Positions 55,441 to 63,868 of a stretch of 64,000 nucleotides of DNA are shown here, in pieces. The stretch's first letter is position 1. Every line of letters begins with the position of its first letter. The notes under the pieces are model-generated. The model made no database searches and was not told where the DNA came from. It saw only the letters and a program-made list of their open reading frames with translations. The DNA comes from UBA4408 sp002389785. Lineage in GTDB: Bacteria; Bacteroidota; Bacteroidia; UBA4408. Location: assembly GCA_035438985.1 (NCBI GenBank), contig DAORJK010000009.1:79358-143357 (forward strand), in the 5' to 3' direction. The translations under genes and the position numbers were made by a program.

Positions 55441-56727
55441 TTACTTTTTTCCAACCACCAATTCAATCATGTACTTTTCTTGAAGGTAGGTTATTGCTAA
55501 GTGTTGTAAACGTTCAGGGCTTATAGTTCGGATGGTATGCAGGTAAGCATCAAAATAATCATAACCCAGTCCGTACTCTAATATTGAATTAAATTTTTCC
55601 GACATAGCAAATGCACCATCTACACTTCTAACAAAAGTACCCAAGAGGTAATTTTTAACTAAGTCTAATTCTTCAACAGGAATAAGTTCTTCACGCAATT
55701 TTTTCAATTCAAAATAAATTTCCTGAATCGCTGCAGCACATACATCCACTCCTACTTCGGTAGCAATAAAAAAATACCCTCCCTGTTGCAAACTTGCTAC
55801 TGCGCTTCCTATTCCATAGGTATACCCTTTGTCTTCACGAATATTGTTCATTAGGCGCGATCCAAAATATCCGCCCAGCACAGTATTCAATACTTGCATT
55901 CCAAAATAATCGGGATGGGTTCTATTAAAAAGTACCCGACCAATGCGTATAGCCGATTGCACTGCATCTGCCTTTTCAATCAGGTGGGTGCGCTGATTTG
56001 TAGTAGTAAATTCAACTTGGGTTTTAGTAACAGGATGTTCACTTTTCCAGCCATCTCCAAAAAGTTGATTCAACATTTGCAAGGTCTCATCTTTCACCAA
56101 TCCGGAAACTACCATTGAGCAATTTGAGGGGGTATAATAGTGATGGTAAAACTGCTTAATGCTTTCAAGATTTAATTTATCAAAGTGCTCGAGCTCGGTA
56201 ATTACGCCATAAGGATGCTGTTTACCGAAAATCAATTCATTGAAATGATGGCGTGCAAGGACCTCTACTTTTTGATTGTTTACAACTAATTTTTGCTTTG
56301 AATTTTGCTTGTACACGGCGAATTCCTTTTCCGGAAATTTTGCATGTTGTAAAATTTCTTGGAGCAAAGGAAGCACATTCGCCAGGTGTTTGTTAAGCGA
56401 ATAAAGAATAATGTGTGCTTTATCTTTCGTGCAATTGGTTTCTAAAAAAGCTCCATAATAATCGAGTTGTTCGGCAATTTCGGCAGAGGTAAACGAAGCA
56501 GTTCCTTCCTTTAGTAAACTATTGGTAGCATGTGCTACCTGAGGCATTGATTCAAATTTACTTCCTGCATCAAAAATCCATTCAATTTTAACCAGGTCCT
56601 GTGTTCCTGCATTGATACTGTATGCACGAATGCCATTAGCGAAGACTGTTTTTTGAGCCTGAATTAAATTTATTTTATCTACCTGTTTTATTTCGGGAGC
56701 ACTGTTTCTGTTTATCACTTTTTTCAA
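55441..56727 (-). CDS. M16-family protein without zinc-binding motif (non-catalytic partner)
   Basis: This 428-residue M16B-fold protein has HATNS (66-70) where active members have HxxEH, so it cannot bind zinc in the usual way. The C-terminal domain keeps the substrate-shaping segment NIREDKGYTYGIGSAVASL. In other bacteria such proteins pair with an active M16 subunit, and the active gene is directly upstream (31-base gap). The start is TTG at 56727; an in-frame stop lies a few codons upstream and no ATG is available. Partner assignment is by analogy with mitochondrial processing peptidase alpha/beta. Confidence 0.9.
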   Translation of the reverse strand: MKKVINRNSAPEIKQVDKINLIQAQKTVFANGIRAYSINAGTQDLVKIEWIFDAGSKFESMPQVAHATNSLLKEGTASFTSAEIAEQLDYYGAFLETNCTKDKAHIILYSLNKHLANVLPLLQEILQHAKFPEKEFAVYKQNSKQKLVVNNQKVEVLARHHFNELIFGKQHPYGVITELEHFDKLNLESIKQFYHHYYTPSNCSMVVSGLVKDETLQMLNQLFGDGWKSEHPVTKTQVEFTTTNQRTHLIEKADAVQSAIRIGRVLFNRTHPDYFGMQVLNTVLGGYFGSRLMNNIREDKGYTYGIGSAVASLQQGGYFFIATEVGVDVCAAAIQEIYFELKKLREELIPVEELDLVKNYLLGTFVRSVDGAFAMSEKFNSILEYGLGYDYFDAYLHTIRTISPERLQHLAITYLQEKYMIELVVGKK

Positions 56728-56758
56728 TTTAAAATCGTTTAACTTTCTGTATTAAAAA

Positions 56759-57994
56759 CTAGTTTGCCATGTAATACAGGGTAGAACAGTTTTCTTTTTG
56801 TACGTATTTAGTGAGCACCTGTTGAATTTTTTCGGCACTCACTGCAAGGTATTTTTCGGTTTCTTGATTAATCAAATTCGCATCACCCATGAGCTCAAAT
56901 GTCGCCAAATTCATGGCCTTGTTTAAAATATTCATTTCACTAAAAACCAAAATGCTTTCGAGTTTGTTTTTAATTTTAGTGAGTTCGCGCTCTTCCAATA
57001 AGTTCGATTTAAATTTATCGAGTTCCTCTTCAATAGCAGCTTCGGCAACTTCCATCGAAACGCCTTTTACCAATTTACCGGAAATAATAAATAAGCCTTT
57101 GTCTAAATCACCGCTCATGTAAGCATTTATCTCGCTAAACAATTGCTTGTTCTTTACCAGTTCTAAATACAGTCTTGCCGATTTTCCATTTGACAAGATA
57201 TCTGAAACCATGTCCATGGCATGGTAATCATCATCACCTCTTGCTCCTACATGATAAGCTTTATAAATGGCATCGAGTGGAACATCTCTTTGTACGGTTA
57301 ATTTTCGGGCTTCTGTTTGTTGTGGTTCCTGCGGCAAATTGCGCTGTTTCACTTGAACGGGTGCAATGGGAGCAAACCATTTTTCGCTTAATTCTTTTGC
57401 CCTTTCAAACTCAATATTTCCAGCAATTACCAGTATAGCATTGGAAGGATTATAAAACTTTTTAAAAAACGCTTTCACCTCTTCCATCTTTGCATTTTCA
57501 ATATGGCTAATTTCCTTGCCTATTGTATTCCACAAATATGGATGCACTTTATAGGCAAGCGGTCGTAAAAGCAACCATACATCTCCGTAAGGTTGATTGT
57601 AGTATCGCTGCTTAAATTCTTCGATTACCACATTTCGCTGCACCTCTAAACTCTTTTCAGAAAAAGCCAAACTGAGCATTCTATCAGACTCCAGCCAAAA
57701 TGCTGTTTCACAATTTTCGGCAGGAAGCGTTAAATAATAATTGGTAATATCGTTGGTAGTAAAAGCATTGTTTTCGCCACCGGCTCTTTGCAATGGTTCA
57801 TCGTAATTTGGAATATTTACAGAGCCGCCAAACATCAAGTGTTCAAACAAGTGTGCGAATCCTGTTTTATCGGGTTCTTCATCGCGTGCACCAACATCGT
57901 ACAACACATTTAAACATACCAAAGGTGTGGAAGTATCGTGATGATGTAAAACTCTTAATCCGTTTTGAAGGACAAATTTTTTATAGGTAATCAT
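56759..57994 (-). CDS. M16-family zinc peptidase, catalytic subunit
   Basis: This 411-residue protein has HLFEH at 48-52 and the third-ligand region RNVVIEEFKQRYYNQPYGDV, so it is a complete M16 peptidase. It is the first gene of the pair, and its partner downstream lacks the metal site. Together they should form a clam-shell heterodimer in the cytoplasm or periplasm; no signal peptide is visible. It resembles the other M16 gene at 28.6 kb only at family level. Confidence 0.92.
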   Translation of the reverse strand: MITYKKFVLQNGLRVLHHHDTSTPLVCLNVLYDVGARDEEPDKTGFAHLFEHLMFGGSVNIPNYDEPLQRAGGENNAFTTNDITNYYLTLPAENCETAFWLESDRMLSLAFSEKSLEVQRNVVIEEFKQRYYNQPYGDVWLLLRPLAYKVHPYLWNTIGKEISHIENAKMEEVKAFFKKFYNPSNAILVIAGNIEFERAKELSEKWFAPIAPVQVKQRNLPQEPQQTEARKLTVQRDVPLDAIYKAYHVGARGDDDYHAMDMVSDILSNGKSARLYLELVKNKQLFSEINAYMSGDLDKGLFIISGKLVKGVSMEVAEAAIEEELDKFKSNLLEERELTKIKNKLESILVFSEMNILNKAMNLATFELMGDANLINQETEKYLAVSAEKIQQVLTKYVQKENCSTLYYMAN

Positions 57995-58094
57995 ACTTTG
58001 TGAAAATGACTTTTAGTAGTAGTATTTAAAATTAGGCAATCGTAAAAATGGCAACAAGTTGTGTTTGTTGGATTGCGAAAGTACTAAGAATTGC

Positions 58095-58391
58095 TTATTG
58101 CTCGGTGGTTGATTCTGCAGCTCTTGCTTCAATTTCAAATTTATTGTTGTAGTAACCATGAATCAACGATTCCCAGCAGTATAAAATCAGAAAACGCAAA
58201 AAACCATATTTGCGAAACTGTGCTACATGACATAATTCATGCGCCAGGTGTTTCTTATCGTTTAAAAAGTGTTCGCGTTTTATGTTCCACAAATAAATGG
58301 TAGATCCAAATACAATTGCAACATTCGGATAACCCAAATAAAAAGCAGCAATTCGGGCTCTTTTGGAAGCTTCCTTAACTGTGAATTGCAT
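58095..58391 (-). CDS. Small HExxH-containing protein (zincin-like)
   Basis: This 98-residue protein has HELCH at 51-55 in KKHLAHELCHVAQFRKYGF, with glutamates at 86 and 88 (KFEIEARAAE) positioned like a third zinc ligand. The pattern resembles very short DUF4157-like metallopeptidase folds. A membrane-prone stretch (FLRFLILYCWESLIHGYY) lies between. There is no signal peptide. It sits 32 bases downstream of the phoH gene and may share its transcript. Whether it is an enzyme is unknown. Confidence 0.6.
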   Translation of the reverse strand: MQFTVKEASKRARIAAFYLGYPNVAIVFGSTIYLWNIKREHFLNDKKHLAHELCHVAQFRKYGFLRFLILYCWESLIHGYYNNKFEIEARAAESTTEQ

Positions 58392-58423
58392 GCTTTAATT
58401 TACAATAAACATCCTTCAACAAG

Positions 58424-59752
58424 TTAAAGCATTGAACTGGCAAGATTGGCCAACTCACTTCGTTCACCGCGTTCGAGCGTCATGTGCGCATACAATTTAT
58501 TGTTGCTCATTTTATCAATCAAGTAGGATAATCCATTACTGTGTGTATCGAGATAAGGAGTATCTATTTGAAAAATATCTCCGGTAAAAACAATTTTAGT
58601 GTTTTCGCCTGCCCGTGTGATGATGGTTTTAATTTCGTGCGGTGTTAAGTTTTGTGCTTCATCAATAATGAAAAATATATTCGACAAACTTCTTCCGCGA
58701 ATATAAGCCAAAGGTGTAATGTGTAATTTTTCCTTTTCAACCATTTCGCTAATTTTTTGATGCTCGCGATCGGTTTCTTTGTATTGACTTTGAATAAATT
58801 TAAGGTTATCCCACAGCGGTTCCATGTAAGGATTTATTTTAGATTTTATATCTCCCGGAAGGTAACCGATGTCTTTATTACTAAGTGGAACTATAGGTCG
58901 AGCCAAATAAATTTGATGAAAATTCATTTTTTGCGCCATCGCCCCTGCCAATGCGAGTAAGGTTTTGCCGGTACCCGCAACGCCTTGTATGGTAACGAGC
59001 AATACATTCGGATTCATTATGGCATGCATGGCAAATGTTTGCTCTACATTGCGTGCTTTAATTCCATATGCCGATTCCTTGTTGACTTTTTCAATTAGTT
59101 CGGTTTCGGGATTGTAGTAGGCAAGTGCTGAAGTATCGCCAAACTTCAATGTGTAATAATGATTGGCAATGGGATTTTTTAATTTAATGGCCGATGGTTT
59201 GCAAAATCCTTGTTGGTAAATGGCATTGATAGCTGCAACCGGAACATCTTCAATTAAGGTATTTCCTTTATAGAGTAAATCAATGTCTTTTATTTTTCCT
59301 GTTAAGAAATCTTCTGCAAATAATTTCAAGGACTTAGCTTTGAGTCGCAGGTTGATGTCTTTAGAAACCAAGATTACCTCGCGATTCGGGAATTCGGACT
59401 TGAGATGTAAGGCAGCATTTAAAATATTGTGGTCGGCCTTTTTTTCACCAAAAATTTTGTTGGCATCGAGTTCATTTCGTTCATCCATTAAGACCTTAAA
59501 CTTACCACGGGTAGGACCATTTATAGGAATCCAATCGTTGAGCAGGTATTTTTTTGAAAGTTCATCGAGGCTTCGAATAAACTCACGTGCTTCAAAATTA
59601 ATAACGTCGTTTCCTTTTTTAAAGCGGTCGACTTCTTCAAGAACAGTAATGGGTATTGCAACATCGTGTTCTTTAAAACTGTAAAATGCATTGTGGTCAA
59701 ACAAAAGTACGGATGTGTCGAGCACAAAAATTTTTTTCTCTTTTTTTGCCAT
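58424..59752 (-). CDS. PIN domain-PhoH family ATPase (YlaK/PhoH2-like)
   Basis: This 442-residue protein has an N-terminal PIN ribonuclease domain (about 5-150) with acidic residues at Asp12 (VLDTSVLLFD), Glu39/40, Asp107 and Asp132. A C-terminal PhoH ATPase domain (about 235-442) has Walker A GVAGTGKT (257-264) and Walker B FFIIDEAQNLTP. PhoH2-type proteins are RNA helicase-nucleases. The order PIN then PhoH is the common bacterial arrangement. The gene begins its own transcription unit; the upstream 275 bases carry no recognisable coding features. Confidence 0.93.
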   Translation of the reverse strand: MAKKEKKIFVLDTSVLLFDHNAFYSFKEHDVAIPITVLEEVDRFKKGNDVINFEAREFIRSLDELSKKYLLNDWIPINGPTRGKFKVLMDERNELDANKIFGEKKADHNILNAALHLKSEFPNREVILVSKDINLRLKAKSLKLFAEDFLTGKIKDIDLLYKGNTLIEDVPVAAINAIYQQGFCKPSAIKLKNPIANHYYTLKFGDTSALAYYNPETELIEKVNKESAYGIKARNVEQTFAMHAIMNPNVLLVTIQGVAGTGKTLLALAGAMAQKMNFHQIYLARPIVPLSNKDIGYLPGDIKSKINPYMEPLWDNLKFIQSQYKETDREHQKISEMVEKEKLHITPLAYIRGRSLSNIFFIIDEAQNLTPHEIKTIITRAGENTKIVFTGDIFQIDTPYLDTHSNGLSYLIDKMSNNKLYAHMTLERGERSELANLASSML

Positions 59753-60027
59753 GTGTATACTATTTTAGTTTATCAGTCAACAGCTTGTCAATGAACGTTT
59801 GTGAAGGTTTTTCCTTGTTACTGCCATTCGTTTCAATTAAATTGAACCATTAACCTATGTCAAACTTAACGGTAAAATATTTTAAGAAATTAAGGCAGAA
59901 TTTGTTTTTACAAACAAAGTTATTCACCGTAAAAGAAAATCTCTTTGTTATTACCGGTAGTAAATATTGAAAAACTATAAATGGGAATAGTAGTAGTTAT
60001 AAAAAAGAAATGCCTTGCAGTTACTCC
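59753..60027. other. AT-rich intergenic region
   Basis: No coding frame, repeat or strong hairpin is visible between the phoH start and the DUF4258 stop; the phoH promoter is expected here but no exact consensus is present. Confidence 0.35.
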
Positions 60028-60432
60028 TTACTCGCAGCTACAGTCAACATCGTCTTTCTTTCCCAAATCGATGGCAGTAATTACTTTGGTCGTGCTATCG
60101 CATTCGGCAAAAACAATGCGAACAGATTGTCCATCGGCAGTGTTGCCTTCTAAAGCGTAAGATGGACAGGGTTTATCGTGCACTTGACTTTTATCGTAAT
60201 TAATTTCTCCGTTCTTTAATATTTCCAACACTTCGCTTTCGCTGATACTGCGACATTGCATGCGGCATTGAGCATGCTTGGTGTACTGCAATTGTTTACT
60301 TTGAAGCTTTCCGTGAATTACTTCAGATGGTGATTTATAGACATTTCGTTCTTTAAAAACAAAAAAATACATGATGATGCTGCCTAACACAACACCCATT
60401 AAAAACAATCTTATTCGCTTGGCATTCGTCAT
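60028..60432 (-). CDS. DUF4258 domain protein with N-terminal membrane anchor
   Basis: This protein of about 134 residues has one transmembrane helix near the N-terminus (about 7-25) and a DUF4258 domain (about 45-125) containing YTKHAQCRMQCRSISESEV and a later DGQSVRIVFAECDSTTKVITA. Its soluble part has several cysteines, two in a final CSCE, which is unusual for the family. DUF4258 is related to the RelE-like fold but has no known activity. I use the ATG at 60432; a TTG two codons earlier is less likely. A hairpin with a T-run lies just upstream, separating it from ald. Confidence 0.8.
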   Translation of the reverse strand: MTNAKRIRLFLMGVVLGSIIMYFFVFKERNVYKSPSEVIHGKLQSKQLQYTKHAQCRMQCRSISESEVLEILKNGEINYDKSQVHDKPCPSYALEGNTADGQSVRIVFAECDSTTKVITAIDLGKKDDVDCSCE

Positions 60433-60436
60433 ATTC

Positions 60437-60468
60437 AAAAAATTAATTCGCAGGTTTTATACCTGCGA
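60437..60468 (-). terminator. Terminator or attenuator between ald and the DUF4258 gene
   Basis: Read on the minus strand, an 8-bp perfect stem (TCGCAGGT/ACCTGCGA, 5-base loop, 60448-60468) is followed by ATTAATTTTTTG. The T-run begins about five bases after the stem. It lies 16 bases before the DUF4258 ATG, so it could also limit read-through into that gene. Confidence 0.6.
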
Positions 60469-60493
60469 TTGATAAACATTTTTACTAAGAAAT

Positions 60494-61714
60494 TTAAATT
60501 ACTGCCATCAATAAGTCAATGTCCTTATAGGGCAAATGATAGGTTTCACCTAAAAAGCGGTTGGTGAGTATGCCACTGTAAACATACACTCCATGACGCA
60601 CCCCGCTATCGCGACGCAACATATTGTCGATACCACCTTCCTCACCAATGCTCAACAAGATGGGAGCAAATATATTGCTGAGTGCATAAGAAGCGGTGCG
60701 AGATACACGAGAAGCTATGTTTGGTACGCAATAATGTATCACGCCATGTTTGCGGAATACTGGATGGGTATGATTCGTTATTTCGGATGTTTCAAAAACT
60801 CCTCCTTGATCGATACTAATATCAATAAGTACCGCTCCATACTTCATTTCCATCACCATTTCTTCAGTAACAACGCAAGGTGTTCGTCCGTGGGGAGCGC
60901 GTATGGCACCAATTACCACATCGGCTGTTTTTAATGCTTTGCTCACTACTTTAGGTTGTAGCAAACTGGTAAAAACCCGCATCCCTAAATCGCTTTGTAA
61001 GCGTCGAAGGCGGTAAACCGAATTATCAAAAATCTTCACAGAAGCCCCCAATCCTAAGGCTGCACGTGTAGCAAATTCGCCAACAGTGCCGGCTCCTAAA
61101 ATAACAACATCGGTAGGCGAAACGCCAGTTATACCACCAAACATTGAACCTTGACCAATGCTCAAATTACTTAAGTACTCGGCTGCGATCAAAATAGATG
61201 TATTCCCTGCAATTTCGCTCATGGCGCGTATTATAGGATAAATTCCATCACGGTCTTTAATGTAATCGTAAGCAATAGCTGTTACTTTTTTATCAATTAA
61301 TTGCTTCACATAATTTGCCGGTTGAACTGCAAATTGCAAGGCAGATATTAAGGTTTGCTTGCGTTGCATCATGTCGATTTCGGCAGGCGAAGGAGGAGCA
61401 ACTTTTAAAACAATATCAGCTTTGTATACCTCTTCAGGGCTATATACAATTTGAGCTCCGGCTTCGCTATAATCCTTATCCGCAAAATTGGCTGCTTTAC
61501 CTGCGTTTGTTTCAATTACTACTTGATGACCGTTGTTAACTAGTAATGCAACGGCATCGGGTACCAGGGCTATTCGATTTTCTTGAAATGAAATTTCTTT
61601 GGGAATTCCTATGTATAGTTGACCTTTTTTACGGCCCACTTCAAGCATTTCTTCCTGAGGCATCAGGCCACCTTGCTTTTGCAGGCTCAATAACACATCT
61701 TTTGATGTTATCAT
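60494..61714 (-). CDS. ald: Alanine dehydrogenase/transhydrogenase-family enzyme
   Basis: This 406-residue NAD-binding enzyme belongs to the alanine dehydrogenase/PNT family. The substrate arginine in IPKEISFQENRIALVP, the lysine in ADIVLKVAPPSPAE, the glycine-rich VVILGAGTVGEFATRAALGLG and the late aspartate in LIDISIDQGGVFETS and HYCVPNIASRVSRT are present. The catalytic histidine of well-studied enzymes (in TYLHLA) is replaced by glutamine here (LISALQFAVQ), so it may act on another substrate. A strong promoter precedes the ATG. It is not obviously in an operon with tsaE, which lies 172 bases upstream. Confidence 0.85.
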   Translation of the reverse strand: MITSKDVLLSLQKQGGLMPQEEMLEVGRKKGQLYIGIPKEISFQENRIALVPDAVALLVNNGHQVVIETNAGKAANFADKDYSEAGAQIVYSPEEVYKADIVLKVAPPSPAEIDMMQRKQTLISALQFAVQPANYVKQLIDKKVTAIAYDYIKDRDGIYPIIRAMSEIAGNTSILIAAEYLSNLSIGQGSMFGGITGVSPTDVVILGAGTVGEFATRAALGLGASVKIFDNSVYRLRRLQSDLGMRVFTSLLQPKVVSKALKTADVVIGAIRAPHGRTPCVVTEEMVMEMKYGAVLIDISIDQGGVFETSEITNHTHPVFRKHGVIHYCVPNIASRVSRTASYALSNIFAPILLSIGEEGGIDNMLRRDSGVRHGVYVYSGILTNRFLGETYHLPYKDIDLLMAVI

Positions 61715-61739
61715 AATTTGTATAACGGAATCGTTTCTA

Positions 61740-61770
61740 CAAATTTAAAATTAAATTAAAGTGAAAGCAA
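61740..61770 (-). promoter_or_regulatory. Promoter of ald
   Basis: On the minus strand TTG (61770-61768) and TAAATTTG (61747-61740) are spaced by 20 bases, matching both elements. The ATG follows 25 bases after the -7 element. Confidence 0.6.
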
Positions 61771-61886
61771 TATTTTTTTAGCACCCTGCTTCAGATCGAA
61801 AATGATTAGATTATTAAAGAAATAGAAAGGACAAAACACTCACAATGAAGCTATTTCACCCAAATAACAATCGATTGCTACTGCGG

Positions 61887-62303
61887 TTATTCAAGTTTAA
61901 GACTTATCTCTCGTTCTCGATCATTAACTTGTAGGACAATCGATAAGCAATCTGCAGGCAAAAGATTTTTAATCTTTTCGGGCCATTCGATAAAACAGTA
62001 ATTTCCGCTGTAGAAATATTCTTCGCAGCCCATGTCAAGCGCCTCAGTTTCTTTGTTCAAGCGATAAAAATCGAAATGATAAATGTGCTTTTCGTCACCG
62101 TATTTATACTCATTCACCAGCGAAAATGTTGGACTTGAAACAGTATCCTTACTTCCCAATGCTTTGCAAATAGATTTGATCAAAGTGGTTTTTCCTGCTC
62201 CCATTTCGCCATAAAAAGCAATTACTTTGTGCTCACCAAACAATGAAACAAGGTGCTTTGCAAGCAACTCTAAATCGTCTAAGGAGTTTGCTACTAACTT
62301 CAT
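61887..62303 (-). CDS. tsaE: tRNA threonylcarbamoyladenosine biosynthesis ATPase TsaE
   Basis: This 138-residue P-loop protein is required for t6A modification at position 37 of ANN-decoding tRNAs together with TsaB, TsaC and TsaD. The Walker A GEMGAGKTT and the family motif DTVSSPTFSLVNEY, with FDFYRL downstream, are intact. It begins 1 base after porX ends, so the two genes are co-transcribed; this porX-tsaE pairing may be accidental. Confidence 0.95.
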   Translation of the reverse strand: MKLVANSLDDLELLAKHLVSLFGEHKVIAFYGEMGAGKTTLIKSICKALGSKDTVSSPTFSLVNEYKYGDEKHIYHFDFYRLNKETEALDMGCEEYFYSGNYCFIEWPEKIKNLLPADCLSIVLQVNDREREISLKLE

Positions 62304-62304
62304 A

Positions 62305-63858
62305 TTATTTACTGCTCATAGTAATTACCGGTATTAGCATTTCTTCGAGTGAAACTCCTCCGTGTTGAAAAGTGTTTCTGTAATAGCTTACATAATGATT
62401 GTAATTGTTGGGATAAGCAAAAAACTTATCTTCCTTAGCAAAAACATAGGCAGAACTAACGTGTAATTTAGGCAAATAGGCATCCGCAGGATTGCGCACT
62501 TCAAATACATCCTTCTTCACATAATCTAAACTTTTGCCTTGCTTGTAACGCAGATTGGTATTGGTATTTCTATCGCCAACTAATTTTGAAGGCTCCTTCA
62601 CCAACACTGTTCCATGATCGGTAGTTAGCACCACTTTGCATTTTTTTTCAGAAATTAATTTCAATGCTTCCAACAATGGGGAATGTTCAAACCAGCTTTG
62701 AGTGATGGATCGGTAAGCCGATTCGTCGCTCGCTAATTCGCGAATCACCTCCATTTCGGTGCGGGCATGCGAGAGCATATCTACAAAGTTATAGACAATG
62801 ACATTTAATTTATTTGTCATCATATTGGGAATACTTTCCACCAAACGCTTCCCTGCAGCAACGTTGGTAACCTTGGTGTAAGAGTATTTTACATTTTTTC
62901 CTAATCGCTTTAATTGATCCGCCAAAAATTCGGCTTCATGTAAATTCTTCCCACCCTCATCCTCATCGTTTGACCATAGATTAGGAAACTTCTTTTCTAT
63001 TTCAGAGGGCATCAATCCGGCAAAAATTGCGTTGCGCGAATATTGCGTGGCAGTTGGTAAAATTCCGCAATACATTTCCTCTTCCTCAATCCTAAAATAT
63101 TCGGCAAATACATGTTGAATTACCTTCCATTGATCAAAACGCAAATTATCGATAAGTACCATGAATACCGGTATATCTTTATCGAGGTGATTGGCTACTT
63201 TATTTTTAAATAAGGTATGCGATAATAAAGGAGCCTTTTCTTTACTGTTGTGCAACCAACTTAGGTAATTGTTTTCAACAAATTTAAAAAACTGCTGGTT
63301 GGCTTCCGTCTTCTGCATTTGCAGCACCTCTGACATGCCATTGTCTTTTGACTTTTCGAGTTCGAGCTCCCAAAAAATCAACTTTTGATACACTTCTTTC
63401 CACTCATCAAAATTGAGTTTATCGCTTAAGGTGATTCCGATATTTCTAAAATCTTGCTGGTAAGCAGAGGTAGTTTTTTCGCTGATAAGGCGCTTGTTAT
63501 CGAGATTTTTTTTGATGCTCAATAAAATTTGATTGGGATTCACCGGTTTAATTAAATAATCCGATATTTTAGATCCTATGGCATCTTCCATAATGCTCTC
63601 CTCCTCGCTTTTGGTAATCATTACCACCGGCAAATCGTTGCGCATATTTTTAATTTTTGCCAATGTTTCGATGCCGGAAATTCCAGGCATATTTTCGTCG
63701 AGCAAAACTAAATCAACATGTTGTTGCTTTATAATATCGAGGGCTTCATCGCCATTGGTAGAGGTTATGAGCTCGTAACCTTTCTCTTTTAAAAAAAGAA
63801 TGTGTGGTTTCAGTAAATCAATCTCGTCATCAGCCCATAAAATAGTTATTTTTGCCAT
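62305..63858 (-). CDS. porX: PorX-type response regulator with PglZ/alkaline-phosphatase-fold effector domain
   Basis: This 517-residue protein has an N-terminal receiver domain (about 3-120) with acidic pocket Asp10-Asp11, phosphoacceptor Asp54 (VDLVLLDENMPG), Thr82 and Lys104 (YLIKPVNP). A helical linker (about 125-220) and a PglZ domain of the alkaline phosphatase superfamily (about 225-510) follow, with FMVLIDNLRFDQW, PTATQYSRNAIFAG and VVLTTDHGTVLVKEPS as metal-site segments. In Porphyromonas and Flavobacterium PorX, with the kinase PorY, controls T9SS gene expression and function. The length and domain order match. It lies in a window full of T9SS cargo. The sensor kinase is not here. 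Confidence 0.9.
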   Translation of the reverse strand: MAKITILWADDEIDLLKPHILFLKEKGYELITSTNGDEALDIIKQQHVDLVLLDENMPGISGIETLAKIKNMRNDLPVVMITKSEEESIMEDAIGSKISDYLIKPVNPNQILLSIKKNLDNKRLISEKTTSAYQQDFRNIGITLSDKLNFDEWKEVYQKLIFWELELEKSKDNGMSEVLQMQKTEANQQFFKFVENNYLSWLHNSKEKAPLLSHTLFKNKVANHLDKDIPVFMVLIDNLRFDQWKVIQHVFAEYFRIEEEEMYCGILPTATQYSRNAIFAGLMPSEIEKKFPNLWSNDEDEGGKNLHEAEFLADQLKRLGKNVKYSYTKVTNVAAGKRLVESIPNMMTNKLNVIVYNFVDMLSHARTEMEVIRELASDESAYRSITQSWFEHSPLLEALKLISEKKCKVVLTTDHGTVLVKEPSKLVGDRNTNTNLRYKQGKSLDYVKKDVFEVRNPADAYLPKLHVSSAYVFAKEDKFFAYPNNYNHYVSYYRNTFQHGGVSLEEMLIPVITMSSK

Positions 63859-63868
63859 CCTTTTTTTT

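Noticed and set aside
59283..59684. 133-codon plus-strand open frame opposite the PIN domain of the PhoH gene
   Set aside because: Serine/lysine-rich antisense artefact. The PIN-PhoH protein is fully explained on the minus strand.
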